Source: Porphyra umbilicalis (Eukaryota > Rhodophyta > Bangiophyceae > Bangiales > Bangiaceae). From it: DNA of 64,000 nucleotides. Numbering within the stretch: the stretch's first letter is position 1; every line of letters starts with the position of its first letter. Positions 44,644-57,400 of this stretch are shown here, piece by piece. Under the pieces are notes generated by a model. It was not told where the DNA came from. It was given only the letters and a program-made list of their open reading frames with translations, and searched no databases. The position numbers and the translations under genes were made by a program. The DNA lies in NCBI GenBank assembly GCA_002049455.2, contig KV918777.1, positions 372,001-436,000 on the forward strand, given 5' to 3'.

Positions 44644-44774
44644 ATTTTTGGTGGAGCACCAGAAGATTCCGGCCGTTGTCACGCCCGTACCGGGTAGCCG
44701 GTTCCTCGATCGTCTGTTGGTTTGTGAGTTCAAGGCGACGTGGATCTCCGCGTCGGTCTGTCGTGGATTACCGC

Positions 44775-46463
44775 ATGGCCACTATGATGGCGTCGCCGTC
44801 CGACATCCCCAAGTCGAACGCGATCGCTAGCGGTATGCCGGCGGGTACATCCGCTGTGACCCCAGCGGTCGCTGCAACAGGGGGATCCGCGGCCGGATCA
44901 GGGATTCCCTTCACTCCGCCTCGGCCATTGGCGGACCTCGTGAGCGAAACGGTTCGTCGGGTCCCGCCGGGGGCCGGTGACTTCCTCCCTCGACGTCACG
45001 ACGAACGGACGGGATTGGTGGATCAAGATCGTGATCCGGCGACGCCTTTAGCGATGGCCGATCTGGACACGGCGCTGTCAACGTTCCGAGAGTCGTTATT
45101 TGCCGACGTTTTTCGGGTCATCGCGGCGAGCCCCGCGGGCTCTGCTCAAGATGCCCCCCGCCGAGATTCTCCAGTGGACACGCGGAAGAGCCGCAGCAAA
45201 GGGAAGTCACGGTGGCACCGTAGTCCCTCGTCGTCATCGTCGTCTTCATCTTCCTCTCCGTCGCCGGCGAAAACCGACAACGACGACGACCAAATGGGGC
45301 GCAAGGTGGGGTCCGGCAAGTTGGCGGTCCTCGAGTGCCCGGACGATCGCTTCGCGGGCGTCTTGGACTACCGATCGTACCGCCTACGGAACCGTCACTC
45401 GACCTACGGGGCGTCGCAGGCCCGCAAGATGGGACGGACGGCCAAGAATATGAAGTTCTCCTTCGGGGGGACCCCGATGTTCAACGGGAAGGAACCCCTC
45501 AAGGTCTTCTCGTGGCTCCGAAAGTTCGTCAAGGCCTGCGATGACAACGACGTGTCCGAGGGGATGGGTTTGTACCTAATTCCCAACTTCCTGGCGGGCG
45601 ACGCTGAGACGCGGTTCACTCGGAACCTACCGGGGTCGGATATCGCGGGCGGACGGGGCTCGCTTGGATCCTTTCCCGCGGCGGTCAATTGGCTGTTGTC
45701 GACCTACGCGGAGCCGCACGCTTTGGGGCTGGCGCAGGACAAGTTTAGCCGGGCTGCGCTCGTGGACAACGAGGGGGTGGATGCCTTCGCGGCACGTCTA
45801 CGGAGCCTCGCTGAGCTTTGCGGCAACATCCACTCCGAGGGGACGATGAAACAGCAGCTGATCCAAGGCCTACCGGAGTATCTACGGACGGACGCCTTCG
45901 TGTACAACTCGGCGCAACGAAGCTACCAGCAGTTATCGACGTATGTGGCGGGGAAGTATCGGGCCGCCAAGGACGTCATGGCGTTGGCCAGCCGGGGGGC
46001 ACCCGGGGGATCATCGCGAAAGGGACAGACGTCGACGGGGCCCCGAGGCCTCTCGGTCAACCAACTCCACTCCTCGTGTGAGGAGGATGACACGGCGACG
46101 TACGACACGGTCGCGGTGCTGCCGTCGGGTACCCCGGGGTTCCGCACGGATGGAGGAGCGCCCTATGTTCGGCGGGAGGCCCCGACGGGTCCCCCGCTGT
46201 GCTACATGTGTTGGACGCGTGGCCACCGAGTCCCTGATTGCAAGATTCTGACGGACAAACAGCGGGACCTCGTGAAGGCCGCGCGGAGCACCTTCCTTCG
46301 ACAGAGGCACGCGGGGGCGGGCGCCCCCTCGGATCGCACCTCCGTCGTGGCCCTGGTGTGGGACGACCTGTTGGGCGGTGCGGAGTCAACGAGGACGGAA
46401 GGGGGGGACGCCCCGCCCGTGGCAACCCCGGCCAAGGGGCGCCGCGGGGCGGGAAACGCCTAG
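44775..46463 (+). CDS. gag: gag of Ty3/gypsy copy 1
   Basis: The ATG at 44775 is followed by a disordered N-terminus with a Ser run (45226-45260), a capsid-like helical domain (FNGKEPLKVFSWLRKFV... to QGLPEYLRTDAFV) and a zinc knuckle CYMCWTRGHRVPDC of the C-x2-C-x4-H-x4-C type near the C-terminus. It overlaps the pol frame by about 225 nt in a different frame, so pol is presumably reached by programmed frameshifting as in related elements. Virtually identical to the second copy. Confidence 0.88.
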   Translation: MATMMASPSDIPKSNAIASGMPAGTSAVTPAVAATGGSAAGSGIPFTPPRPLADLVSETVRRVPPGAGDFLPRRHDERTGLVDQDRDPATPLAMADLDTALSTFRESLFADVFRVIAASPAGSAQDAPRRDSPVDTRKSRSKGKSRWHRSPSSSSSSSSSSPSPAKTDNDDDQMGRKVGSGKLAVLECPDDRFAGVLDYRSYRLRNRHSTYGASQARKMGRTAKNMKFSFGGTPMFNGKEPLKVFSWLRKFVKACDDNDVSEGMGLYLIPNFLAGDAETRFTRNLPGSDIAGGRGSLGSFPAAVNWLLSTYAEPHALGLAQDKFSRAALVDNEGVDAFAARLRSLAELCGNIHSEGTMKQQLIQGLPEYLRTDAFVYNSAQRSYQQLSTYVAGKYRAAKDVMALASRGAPGGSSRKGQTSTGPRGLSVNQLHSSCEEDDTATYDTVAVLPSGTPGFRTDGGAPYVRREAPTGPPLCYMCWTRGHRVPDCKILTDKQRDLVKAARSTFLRQRHAGAGAPSDRTSVVALVWDDLLGGAESTRTEGGDAPPVATPAKGRRGAGNA

Positions 46464-49400
46464 GGGGGGTGGCATCGCCATCCCTCTCCATCTCCCCTGT
46501 CCGCCCCAACTCCCCGGTCGCCCCCCGCCACGTCACGCTTGCCTCCCCGGGGGTAACCGCGACGTGGCCTGTCCCGGCCCGCTGCCCCAGCCGTCGTGGG
46601 CGATACCGCCCGCGGTTCAAGGGGACGGTGTTGCTACTACGGAAAGAAATTTTTGAGATCAGCGCGTCGTACCAGTTGGCGCCGTGGCAGACCCCCATCC
46701 CCACGAGGGCGGTGGTCGACACTGGCGCCGGGCCAAGTGTGATCCGCGCGGGTATGTTGCCCGAAGGGTGGACCGAGTATGCATCGCGGGCGCCGCCCCG
46801 GACCCAAGTGAGTGACGCCTCAGGGCAGCTGCTCAAGGTGAACGCGGAGGTGTCGCTGACGATCTACGTCGGGGGTGCCGCTATGGAGTTTGAGTTCCTC
46901 GTGGTCAAGGCACTGTCGGTACCGCTTATCCTTGGGTGGGACTTCCAGCGCAACTACGTGGACACCATCTCCCCCAAGACGCAGACGATCAAGTGGGACG
47001 ACGGCACGTCCACGGTGGCGACGCGGAGCTGGACGGGGAACACGCGGCCCACGCCCCCTCTCCGAGGAAACAAGCCGAAGGCCCAAGCTGGGGCTATCAG
47101 GCTTCGGCAAGGGGTAACCGTGGGCCCGCGGTGCATCCAGGCGGTCCAAGTGTGCTGCAACGTCAAGGGGGTCCACCTGGTACGGGAACGCCCCGTCAAA
47201 ATGAGCCGACGGAACGTACTGTTGCGCAACGCGGTCGCGGAGTTCTCCCCCAACACCCCGCGGTCCCTCTACCTGACGAACATCAGGGACGTGCCGGTGC
47301 ACCTAACGAAGGGGTACGTCATCGGAACCGCGACGGCCTACAATGGACCGCTGCACTTCGTCGAGGAGGAGGAGGAACCGGGGGCGATCCTAGCGATGGG
47401 GGCGAACCCCTGTGACAAGCCCGACGAGGAGGTCAAGACGGGGCAGCAAGCCGAAGAGAGGATCGACGAGGGACAACCTCCACCTCATCCGCCGGACAAG
47501 ATGTATCCCAAGCCGGAGGTCCACTGGGAGGGCGTCCCCGACACGCTTCGTGTTGACGTGGACGACCTCCTCGAGGAATACAAGGCGCTATGGGCGGGAC
47601 AACTCGGCAAGGTCGACGTCACCCCGCACCGGATCGAGGTGACCCCCGGGGCACGGCCACGGCGGGCCCAACCCTATCGGGCGAGCCACGCTTCGAGGGA
47701 CATCATCGCCAAGGAGGTGCAACGCCAGCGGGACCTCGGGGTTATCGAGCGCTCAAGTGCCGAGTGGGCCTTCCCTGTGCTTCTGGTTCCGAAACCCGAC
47801 GGGACAGTGCGGTTCTGTGTGGATTACCGCCGACTTAACGAGGTCACGGTGCGGGATGTGTACCCGTTGCCACGAATGGACGATTGTATTGACTTCCTCG
47901 GGGACGCCAAGGTGTTTTCGACGCTCGACTGCAACTCGGGGTATTGGCAGATCCCCGTGGCGGACGAGGACCGGGGCAAGACAACCTTCGTTTGCCACGA
48001 GGGGGCCTACCGCTACATCCGCCTTCCCTTCGGGCTGTGCAATGCCCCGGCGACCTTCCAACGGGCCATCGACATGATCCTCGGCGGACTCAAGTGGAAG
48101 AGCTGCCTCGTGTACCTCGACGACATCATCGTCTTCTCGCAGTCGGCGGGGGAACACGTGGAACCCCTCCGAGAGGTCTTCACGGCGCTGCGCGGCGCGG
48201 GTGTCTCCCTGAAGGCCAAGAAGTGCCACTTGTTCCAAGAGGAGGTGGAGTATTTGGGCCATATCGTGGGCCGGGGGGAGCTGAAGGTACAAGACAAGAA
48301 CATCCGCGGACTGAAGGAGGCGTCTCCCCCGCGGTGCAAGCAGGACCTACGTAGCTTCCTCGGGATGTGTTACGTGTATCGGAGGTTCGTCAAGGACTAC
48401 GCCCAAGTGGCACGGCCGTTGGCCGCCATGACAAGTTCCAAGAGGCCCGACCGGTGGGGGACGCTGTCCGACGAGGCCCTGGGGGCATTCGAGGAGCTCA
48501 AGAGGTGACTCACGGAGGCCCCCATCCTCGCCCTGCCGAGGCGACAAGGGACCTACACGGTTGACACGGACGCAAGTGCGGGGGAGGTCGGCGCGGTCCT
48601 TTTACAAGAACAACCCGACCAATCCACGCGGCCCGTTGGCTATTGGAGCCGCTCCCTCAACGCGGCGGAGAGAAACTACAGTACGACGGAGCGGGAGTGC
48701 CTCGCGGTTGTGTGGGCGTCCCTCCTTCTCCGCCCCTACGTCGAGGGGACCCGCTTCACGGTGCGCACGGACCACGCGGCGCTCAAGTGGATGCCGCATA
48801 TGGACGCGGCTCACGGGAGGCTGGCGCGGTGGCGGTTGCGACTGGCGGAGTTCGACTACGTGGTACAGACGCGCCCCGGGGCGTCACACCACGCGGCGGA
48901 CACGATGTCACGCATCTCAACACCCGCGGCAGAGGGGGCGATACCCGACGCGGTACCTTGTCTGGCGTTGCCCAACTTGTCGGCCGCGTGGCAGTTACCG
49001 CCGGAGACCAAGGGGGGACTCCTAGGCCCCCTGAAGCTCTCCGAGCTCCTCGAGGGGCAGGCGGAGGACGGACGGTGCAAGCAGGTCCGCGCGGCGATGG
49101 ACAGCAACGACAAGTCGCGGTTCCGCGAGGACTCGAACGGCCTGTTGGTACGCACGGCGCCGTTGGACGGGGCCACGCAAGGCTACGTGCCGACCCACCT
49201 GCGCTACGGGGTGATGATGCGGGAGCACTACCCTCCGCAAGCCGGGCACCCGGGGGCGAACAAGATGTACACGTCGATGCGACGGTGGTTTTATTGGGAA
49301 TCAATGGTGGTGGACGTCTACGCCTTCGTGGCCAACTGCACGCAATGCGCGAGGAACCGCGTCGGCAAGCGACGCAAGACCAACTACCTCAAGACCTTTC

Positions 49401-50539
49401 CCCCGACGGAACCGCTGACGGATCTGTGTATGGACCTGCTTGGCCCCCTTCCCCGGACGGCGGCGGGGAACGAACATCTGTTGGTCATCGTGGACCGCTT
49501 CTCCAAGATGACGCGGGCCATCCCCCTTCAGCGGATCGACGCGGAAACCATCGCGGCAGCCTTCTTGGATCACTGGGTGGCGGCGTACGGACCCCCGGCG
49601 ACGGTATTCTCGGACAATGGCCCCCAGTTCCGCTCCACGTTCTTCCAAGGGGTTTGCTCGCTCCTCGGGATCTCCAACCGGTACTCCACGACGTACCACC
49701 CGCAGACGAACGGCCAAGTGGAACGTTACAACCGGACCATCGTGGGCCAGTTGCGGAAATACGTCGAGGACCACCAAGACCGATGGGACGAGTTGGTGTC
49801 GATGCTGACGTTGGCCTACAACAGCCGGCCGCAGCAGAGCACCGGGGCGGCGCCCCTCGAGTTCGTCACCCCCGAGCGTGTACGGAGTCTCTCCGTGGAA
49901 CGCCTCGTCGGCTCCCCGACACCCGAGGAGACGGACAGCAGCCCACGAGCCGTCCGCGAGGGCATCCGAGCGCGGCTGCGAAGCCTGATCCACAAGGTGC
50001 GGAAGTCCCTCACGCTGGCGCAGCGGCGGTACAAGAGGAACTACGACGCCCGCGTACGACCAGTCAACAAGGACGTCCACGCGGGGGACTGGGTGTTCGG
50101 CGATGGCCACACGCGGACCAAGTACAACCTCGGGACCCGCGCGGCCGGGCCGTACAAGGTGTTGTCCCGCGGGGAGGGCACGTTCTCGCTGGACATCGGC
50201 GGGTACCCTGAGACGGTAAGCAGCGACCACGTGACGGCGGCGCCGGGCCCGCCGGGGGATCCGCAGACGCTCCTGCGGAACCTCGGGGTACCCCAAGACA
50301 TTGTGGTCCCCGAGGGGCATCAACACACGGGCAAGGAGTTCGTCTGGGAGGCCTTCGTGGGCCACAAAGTCGCGGACGACGGCACGCTACGCCTGTGGAC
50401 CCGCTGGTGGGGGTACCACCCCGAGGAGGACACCCTCGAGTTGGCCAGTCGATTCGACAAACATAAGGTGCACCAGTATATGCGGCGTGTGGGCCTACGA
50501 GTCGAAGAAGCCGGGTCAGTCATCGACTTCCTCGCCTAA
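46238..50539 (+). pseudogene. pol: pol of Ty3/gypsy copy 1 (about one break)
   Basis: Domains run in the Ty3/gypsy order: aspartic protease (VVDTGAGPSVI, near 46710), reverse transcriptase with YLDDIIVF (near 48115), RNase H, integrase with a zinc-binding HH-CC region and D,D-35-E core (near 49200-49750), a GPY/F-like AGPYKVL stretch and a C-terminal chromodomain (WTRWWGYHPEEDT). The copy is broken about once; otherwise it is almost identical to copy 2. Confidence 0.85.
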
Positions 50540-50853
50540 GTCGATTTCCATGTGGGACACGTGGGTTTTCAAGTTCCGAATCGTCGCGGATTTTCGTTTA
50601 CCACACGTGTCCCGGTCGGAGCCACGTGGCCGTGGTGGTGACCATCACTGTCGCGCGGCGGGATCGTGGCCCTCCCCGTGGCCGTGCCGTCGGGCCAAAT
50701 TGATCGGGCATCGTGGACGTGTCCTGAGGGGGCGGATTGGGCCGGCTGGCCCGTGCGGATCTGTCAGAAGGCGGATTGGAAGGTGGGATCGGGATTCGGT
50801 TCGGGGTACAAGGGGCGCTCTCGTGAGGGGTATGCAAATGACCTACGCGGGGT

Positions 50854-51540
50854 TTACTGGTCGCTGACGTGCCGTCCGGCACCGTCGACGCAACGACACC
50901 TTCTACACTCTGAGCTACTACAACCACGTGGGGTGGTCCCCTCTCTCCCGTCGTGTTTCATCCTCCCCTTGTTCAGCGGTACCTCGAGGCGGGCCCACTC
51001 GATACAAGGGATGGCCCACGGGGTATGCCTCCCCGCGTAGTGGTCGTCCGTCGTGTCCACGGGGACCCACAGGAGTTCCGCCATGCTGCCGTATGGGACC
51101 TCCACCCCGTAGCACCACGCGGGAGTCGACAGGGTCAAGCGCGAGCGCGTCGCGGTGGCACAACTTAGGTACTCCGCTCGATGACGGGCGACGAGGTGGC
51201 CTGTGAGCCCGCCCCGGTGGTGGCTGCGGGCGGTCGTCGACTGGACCTTCGTGGTGTCTTCCTTGTCGGGCGCCCAGATGAACGGGGGACACGTCAAGAT
51301 GTAGGCGAAGGTCGGCACCCACGGCGAGTCCCCGGGGGCGTCGTCCATGAAGCCGACGTGAAAACGTCGGTACCCCACCTCGCGGCTACGCCGCACCACG
51401 GTGATCGACGAGGCTCGGTCGTCGAGGGACGGTACGAGGGCGTGCGACCTGGCCGCGTTGTGCTTGGCGAACGGGTTGGCGGGGCGCACCGAGTCGATGC
51501 CCCGGAACGTCGCGCGGGCCAGCGTGTCCGCTTCGCCCAT
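50854..51540 (-). other. Antisense additional ORF of Ty3/gypsy copy 1
   Basis: On the strand opposite to gag-pol, between the end of pol and the middle LTR, a protein-like frame includes FRGIDSVRPANPFAKHN, FHVGFMDDAPGDSPWVP and TPAWCYGVEVPYG. The same frame occurs in copy 2, and a diverged relative lies in the older fossil at 60671-61435. Additional ORFs, some antisense, are known in plant Ty3/gypsy elements such as Grande; this protein resembles nothing that I recognise. Confidence 0.6.
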
Positions 51541-52183
51541 GCGGGCCTCCTCGCACTCCCACGCCGGCGCCCACGTCTACGGGTCGGACAACACGGGTAG
51601 GGGGCCCACGGCGGTGGAGGACGCCATCTCCTCTTCTTGTCGGCCATCGCGGAGGACGACGCCGACGCGGACACCTTGTTGTCGGGGGGGGGGGGGGGGC
51701 CGCCGGGTCCTCGGTCCGACGAGGGTGGTGGGGGCAACCGCGCGGTGGTGGAGGGGGGGGGGGGACCCCCCGAGGGCCCACAGAAGCAAGAAGCAAGAAT
51801 CGACGGGCACCACGGGGGGGGGTGGACGGCACGTCGTGGGGTGGGAGGAGGAACGAGTCGGCGAACACCGCGTCGCAACCAGCGCGGATGGGTTACGTCG
51901 CGGGGTGGTGGGGAGGAGCCGCGGAGTTGCACGTGGTGGGGGGCTGAGACCGGGGTGTGCGTGTGGGCCCACGGGGAGGGGTGGGGACAACGTGCGTCAC
52001 GGGGGGTGTGGGGGCCGCGAGACACCGGTGCGGGCCGCGCGCCACGCCACGCCGGTGTGGCGTGGGGCCGATCCAGTCCGCGGACCGACCTCGACAACCC
52101 CTCTGGGGCGAGGATCGGGGGGGGGGGGAGGGTGGCGGTTGTGGCCGGCACCCGGCCAGGGGGCCGGGCCGGAACCCCCTCCT

Positions 52184-52590
52184 CCGGCCAGCAAGGGAAT
52201 GACCTGTCCAGATCTCGGGGAGATTGGATTCGGTCGGGGGCGGGGCTTTTCCCCAGTGGTTTTCCCAGCCCCCCTACTACTTGTTTGAACTTGTCACTTT
52301 GGAGGGATTCACCGGTTTGGCACATTTGGGGTGGCTACTTTGGCCACCGGCGTTCGGGCTTGGGAGGGGTTTATTGAGAGTGGGGACGCCGTCCCCGTCG
52401 CCGTTTGATAAAACCAACTGTGCTTTGGACTACGATTCCCCCCTGGGCTTTGCCGTGATCCTCTCCTCCCGTTGGGGGAAGGCTGGGCTGTGGGTCGATT
52501 TTCGGGGCAGTTCCTTCGACGGACCGAGCTGATCAAGAGGTCACTTCGGCCAGACGACGAACCAACGTGGTGGTGCTTAGAACCGCTACA
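52184..52590 (+). repeat. Middle LTR of the Ty3/gypsy array
   Basis: Shorter than the outer LTRs. By eye its 5' portion is closer to the right LTR and most of its 3' portion closer to the left LTR, the hybrid pattern expected from unequal exchange between LTRs. Confidence 0.85.
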
Positions 52591-52721
52591 ATTTTTGGTG
52601 GAGCAGCAGAAGATTCCGGCCGTTGTCACGCCCGTACCGGGTAGCCGGTTCCTCGATCGTCTGTTGGTTTGTGAGTTCAAGGCGACGTGGATCTCCGCGT
52701 CGGTCTGTCGTGGATTACCGC

Positions 52722-54410
52722 ATGGCCACTATGGTGGCGTCGCCGTCCGACATCCCCAAGTCGAACGCGATCGCTAGCGGTATGCCGGCGGGTACATCCG
52801 CTGTGACCCCAGCGGTCGCTGCAACAGGGGGATCCGCGGCCGGATCAGGGATTCCCTTCACTCCGCCTCGGCCATTGGCGGACCTCGTGAGCGAAACGGT
52901 TCGTCGGGTCCCGCCGGGGGCCGGTGACTTCCTCCCTCGACGTCACGACGAACGGACGGGATTGGTGGATCAAGATCGTGATCCGGCGACGCCTTTAGCG
53001 ATGGCCGATCTGGACACGGCGCTGTCAACGTTCCGAGAGTCGTTATTTGCCGACGTTTTTCGGGTCATCGCGGCGAGCCCCGCGGGCTCTGCTCAAGATG
53101 CCCCCCGCCGAGATTCTCCAGTGGACACGCGGAAGAGCCGCAGCAAAGGGAAGTCACGGTGGCACCGTAGTCCCTCGTCGTCATCGTCGTCTTCATCTTC
53201 CTCTCCGTCGCCGGCGAAAACCGACAACGACGACGACCAAATGGGGCGCAAGGTGGGGTCCGGCAAGTTGGCGGTCCTCGAGTGCCCGGACGATCGCTTC
53301 GCGGGCGTCTTGGACTACCGATCGTACCGCCTACGGAACCGTCACTCGACCTACGGGGCGTCGCAGGCCCGCAAGATGGGACGGACGGCCAAGAATATGA
53401 AGTTCTCCTTCGGGGGGACCCCGATGTTCAACGGGAAGGAACCCCTCAAGGTCTTCTCGTGGCTCCGAAAGTTCGTCAAGGCCTGCGATGACAACGACGT
53501 GTCCGAGGGGATGGGTTTGTACCTAATTCCCAACTTCCTGGCGGGCGACGCTGAGACGCGGTTCACTCGGAACCTACCGGGGTCGGATATCGCGGGCGGA
53601 CGGGGCTCGCTTGGATCCTTTCCCGCGGCGGTCAATTGGCTGTTGTCGACCTACGCGGAGCCGCACGCTTTGGGGCTGGCGCAGGACAAGTTTAGCCGGG
53701 CTGCGCTCGTGGACAACGAGGGGGTGGATGCCTTCGCGGCACGTCTACGGAGCCTCGCTGAGCTTTGCGGCAACATCCACTCCGAGGGGACGATGAAACA
53801 GCAGCTGATCCAAGGCCTACCGGAGTATCTACGGACGGACGCCTTCGTGTACAACTCGGCGCAACGAAGCTACCAGCAGTTATCGACGTATGTGGCGGGG
53901 AAGTATCGGGCCGCCAAGGACGTCATGGCGTTGGCCAGCCGGGGGGCACCCGGGGGATCATCGCGAAAGGGACAGACGTCGACGGGGCCCCGAGGCCTCT
54001 CGGTCAACCAACTCCACTCCTCGTGTGAGGAGGATGACACGGCGACGTACGACACGGTCGCGGTGCTGCCGTCGGGTACCCCGGGGTTCCGCACGGATGG
54101 AGGAGCGCCCTATGTTCGGCGGGAGGCCCCGACGGGTCCCCCGCTGTGCTACATGTGTTGGACGCGTGGCCACCGAGTCCCTGATTGCAAGATTCTGACG
54201 GACAAACAGCGGGACCTCGTGAAGGCCGCGCGGAGCACCTTCCTTCGACAGAGGCACGCGGGGGCGGGCGCCCCCTCGGATCGCACCTCCGTCGTGGCCC
54301 TGGTGTGGGACGACCTGTTGGGCGGTGCGGAGTCAACGAGGACGGAAGGGGGGGACGCCCCGCCCGTGGCAACCCCGGCCAAGGGGCGCCGCGGGGCGGG
54401 AAACGCCTAG
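52722..54410 (+). CDS. gag: gag of Ty3/gypsy copy 2
   Basis: Same structure as the first copy (disordered N-terminus, capsid-like region, C-x2-C-x4-H-x4-C knuckle) and nearly base-identical. Looks whole. Confidence 0.88.
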   Translation: MATMVASPSDIPKSNAIASGMPAGTSAVTPAVAATGGSAAGSGIPFTPPRPLADLVSETVRRVPPGAGDFLPRRHDERTGLVDQDRDPATPLAMADLDTALSTFRESLFADVFRVIAASPAGSAQDAPRRDSPVDTRKSRSKGKSRWHRSPSSSSSSSSSSPSPAKTDNDDDQMGRKVGSGKLAVLECPDDRFAGVLDYRSYRLRNRHSTYGASQARKMGRTAKNMKFSFGGTPMFNGKEPLKVFSWLRKFVKACDDNDVSEGMGLYLIPNFLAGDAETRFTRNLPGSDIAGGRGSLGSFPAAVNWLLSTYAEPHALGLAQDKFSRAALVDNEGVDAFAARLRSLAELCGNIHSEGTMKQQLIQGLPEYLRTDAFVYNSAQRSYQQLSTYVAGKYRAAKDVMALASRGAPGGSSRKGQTSTGPRGLSVNQLHSSCEEDDTATYDTVAVLPSGTPGFRTDGGAPYVRREAPTGPPLCYMCWTRGHRVPDCKILTDKQRDLVKAARSTFLRQRHAGAGAPSDRTSVVALVWDDLLGGAESTRTEGGDAPPVATPAKGRRGAGNA

Positions 54411-57400
54411 GGGGGGTGGCATCGCCATCCCTCTCCATCTCCCCTGTCCGCCCCAACTCCCCGGTCGCCCCCCGCCACGTCACGCTTGCCTCCCCGGGGG
54501 TAACCGCGACGTGGCCTGTCCCGGCCCGCTGCCCCAGCCGTCGTGGGCGATACCGCCCGCGGTTCAAGGGGACGGTGTTGCTACTACGGAAAGAAATTTT
54601 TGAGATCAGCGCGTCGTACCAGTTGGCGCCGTGGCAGACCCCCATCCCCACGAGGGCGGTGGTCGACACTGGCGCCGGGCCAAGTGTGATCCGCGCGGGT
54701 ATGTTGCCCGAAGGGTGGACCGAGTATGCATCGCGGGCGCCGCCCCGGACCCAAGTGAGTGACGCCTCAGGGCAGCTGCTCAAGGTGAACGCGGAGGTGT
54801 CGCTGACGATCTACGTCGGGGGTGCCGCTATGGAGTTTGAGTTCCTCGTGGTCAAGGCACTGTCGGTACCGCTTATCCTTGGGTGGGACTTCCAGCGCAA
54901 CTACGTGGACACCATCTCCCCCAAGACGCAGACGATCAAGTGGGACGACGGCACGTCCACGGTGGCGACGCGGAGCTGGACGGGGAACACGCGGCCCACG
55001 CCCCCTCTCCGAGGAAACAAGCCGAAGGCCCAAGCTGGGGCTATCAGGCTTCGGCAAGGGGTAACCGTGGGCCCGCGGTGCATCCAGGCGGTCCAAGTGT
55101 GCTGCAACGTCAAGGGGGTCCACCTGGTACGGGAACGCCCCGTCAAAATGAGCCGACGGAACGTACTGTTGCGCAACGCGGTCGCGGAGTTCTCCCCCAA
55201 CACCCCGCGGTCCCTCTACCTGACGAACATCAGGGACGTGCCGGTGCACCTAACGAAGGGGTACGTCATCGGAACCGCGACGGCCTACAATGGACCGCTG
55301 CACTTCGTCGAGGAGGAGGAGGAACCGGGGGCGATCCTAGCGATGGGGGCGAACCCCTGTGACAAGCCCGACGAGGAGGTCAAGACGGGGCAGCAAGCCG
55401 AAGAGAGGATCGACGAGGGACAACCTCCACCTCATCCGCCGGACAAGATGTATCCCAAGCCGGAGGTCCACTGGGAGGGCGTCCCCGACACGCTTCGTGT
55501 TGACGTGGACGACCTCCTCGAGGAATACAAGGCGCTATGGGCGGGACAACTCGGCAAGGTCGACGTCACCCCGCACCGGATCGAGGTGACCCCCGGGGCA
55601 CGGCCACGGCGGGCCCAACCCTATCGGGCGAGCCACGCTTCGAGGGACATCATCGCCAAGGAGGTGCAACGCCAGCGGGACCTCGGGGTTATCGAGCGCT
55701 CAAGTGCCGAGTGGGCCTTCCCTGTGCTTCTGGTTCCGAAACCCGACGGGACAGTGCGGTTCTGTGTGGATTACCGCCGACTTAACGAGGTCACGGTGCG
55801 GGATGTGTACCCGTTGCCACGAATGGACGATTGTATTGACTTCCTCGGGGACGCCAAGGTGTTTCCGACGCTCGACTGCAACTCGGGGTATTGGCAGATC
55901 CCCGTGGCGGACGAGGACCGGGGCAAGACAACCTTCGTTTGCCACGAGGGGGCCTACCGCTACATCCGCCTTCCCTTCGGGCTGTGCAATGCCCCGGCGA
56001 CCTTCCAACGGGCCATCGACATGATCCTCGGCGGACTCAAGTGGAAGAGCTGCCTCGTGTACCTCGACGACATCATCGTCTTCTCGCAGTCGGCGGGGGA
56101 ACACGTGGAACCCCTCCGAGAGGTCTTCACGGCGCTGCGCGGCGCGGGTGTCTCCCTGAAGGCCAAGAAGTGCCACTTGTTCCAAGAGGAGGTGGAGTAT
56201 TTGGGCCATATCGTGGGCCGGGGGGAGCTGAAGGTACAAGACAAGAACATCCGCGGACTGAAGGAGGCGTCTCCCCCGCGGTGCAAGCAGGACCTACGTA
56301 GCTTCCTCGGGATGTGTTACGTGTATCGGAGGTTCGTCAAGGACTACGCCCAAGTGGCACGGCCGTTGGCCGCCATGACAAGTTCCAAGAGGCCCGACCG
56401 GTGGGGGACGCTGTCCGACGAGGCCCTGGGGGCATTCGAGGAGCTCAAGAGGCGACTCACGGAGGCCCCCATCCTCGCCCTGCCGAGGCGACAAGGGACC
56501 TACACGGTTGACACGGACGCAAGTGCGGGGGAGGTCGGCGCGGTCCTTTTACAAGAACAACCCGACCAATCCACGCGGCCCGTTGGCTATTGGAGCCGCT
56601 CCCTCAACGCGGCGGAGAGAAACTACAGTACGACGGAGCGGGAGTGCCTCGCGGTTGTGTGGGCGTCCCTCCTTCTCCGCCCCTACGTCGAGGGGACCCG
56701 CTTCACGGTGCGCACGGACCACGCGGCGCTCAAGTGGATGCCGCATATGGACGCGGCTCACGGGAGGCTGGCGCGGTGGCGGTTGCGACTGGCGGAGTTC
56801 GACTACGTGGTACAGACGCGCCCCGGGGCGTCACACCACGCGGCGGACACGATGTCACGCATCTCAACACCCGCGGCAGAGGGGGCGATACCCGACGCGG
56901 TACCTTGTCTGGCGTTGCCCAACTTGTCGGCCGCGTGGCAGTTACCGCCGGAGACCAAGGGGGGACTCCTAGGCCCCCTGAAGCTCTCCGAGCTCCTCGA
57001 GGGGCAGGCGGAGGACGGACGGTGCAAGCAGGTCCGCGCGGCGATGGACAGCAACGACAAGTCGCGGTTCCGCGAGGACTCGAACGGCCTGTTGGTACGC
57101 ACGGCGCCGTTGGACGGGGCCACGCAAGGCTACGTGCCGACCCACCTGCGCTACGGGGTGATGATGCGGGAGCACTACCCTCCGCAAGCCGGGCACCCGG
57201 GGGCGAACAAGATGTACACGTCGATGCGACGGTGGTTTTATTGGGAATCAATGGTGGTGGACGTCTACGCCTTCGTGGCCAACTGCACGCAATGCGCGAG
57301 GAACCGCGTCGGCAAGCGACGCAAGACCAACTACCTCAAGACCTTTCCCCCGACGGAACCGCTGACGGATCTGTGTATGGACCTGCTTGGCCCCCTTCCC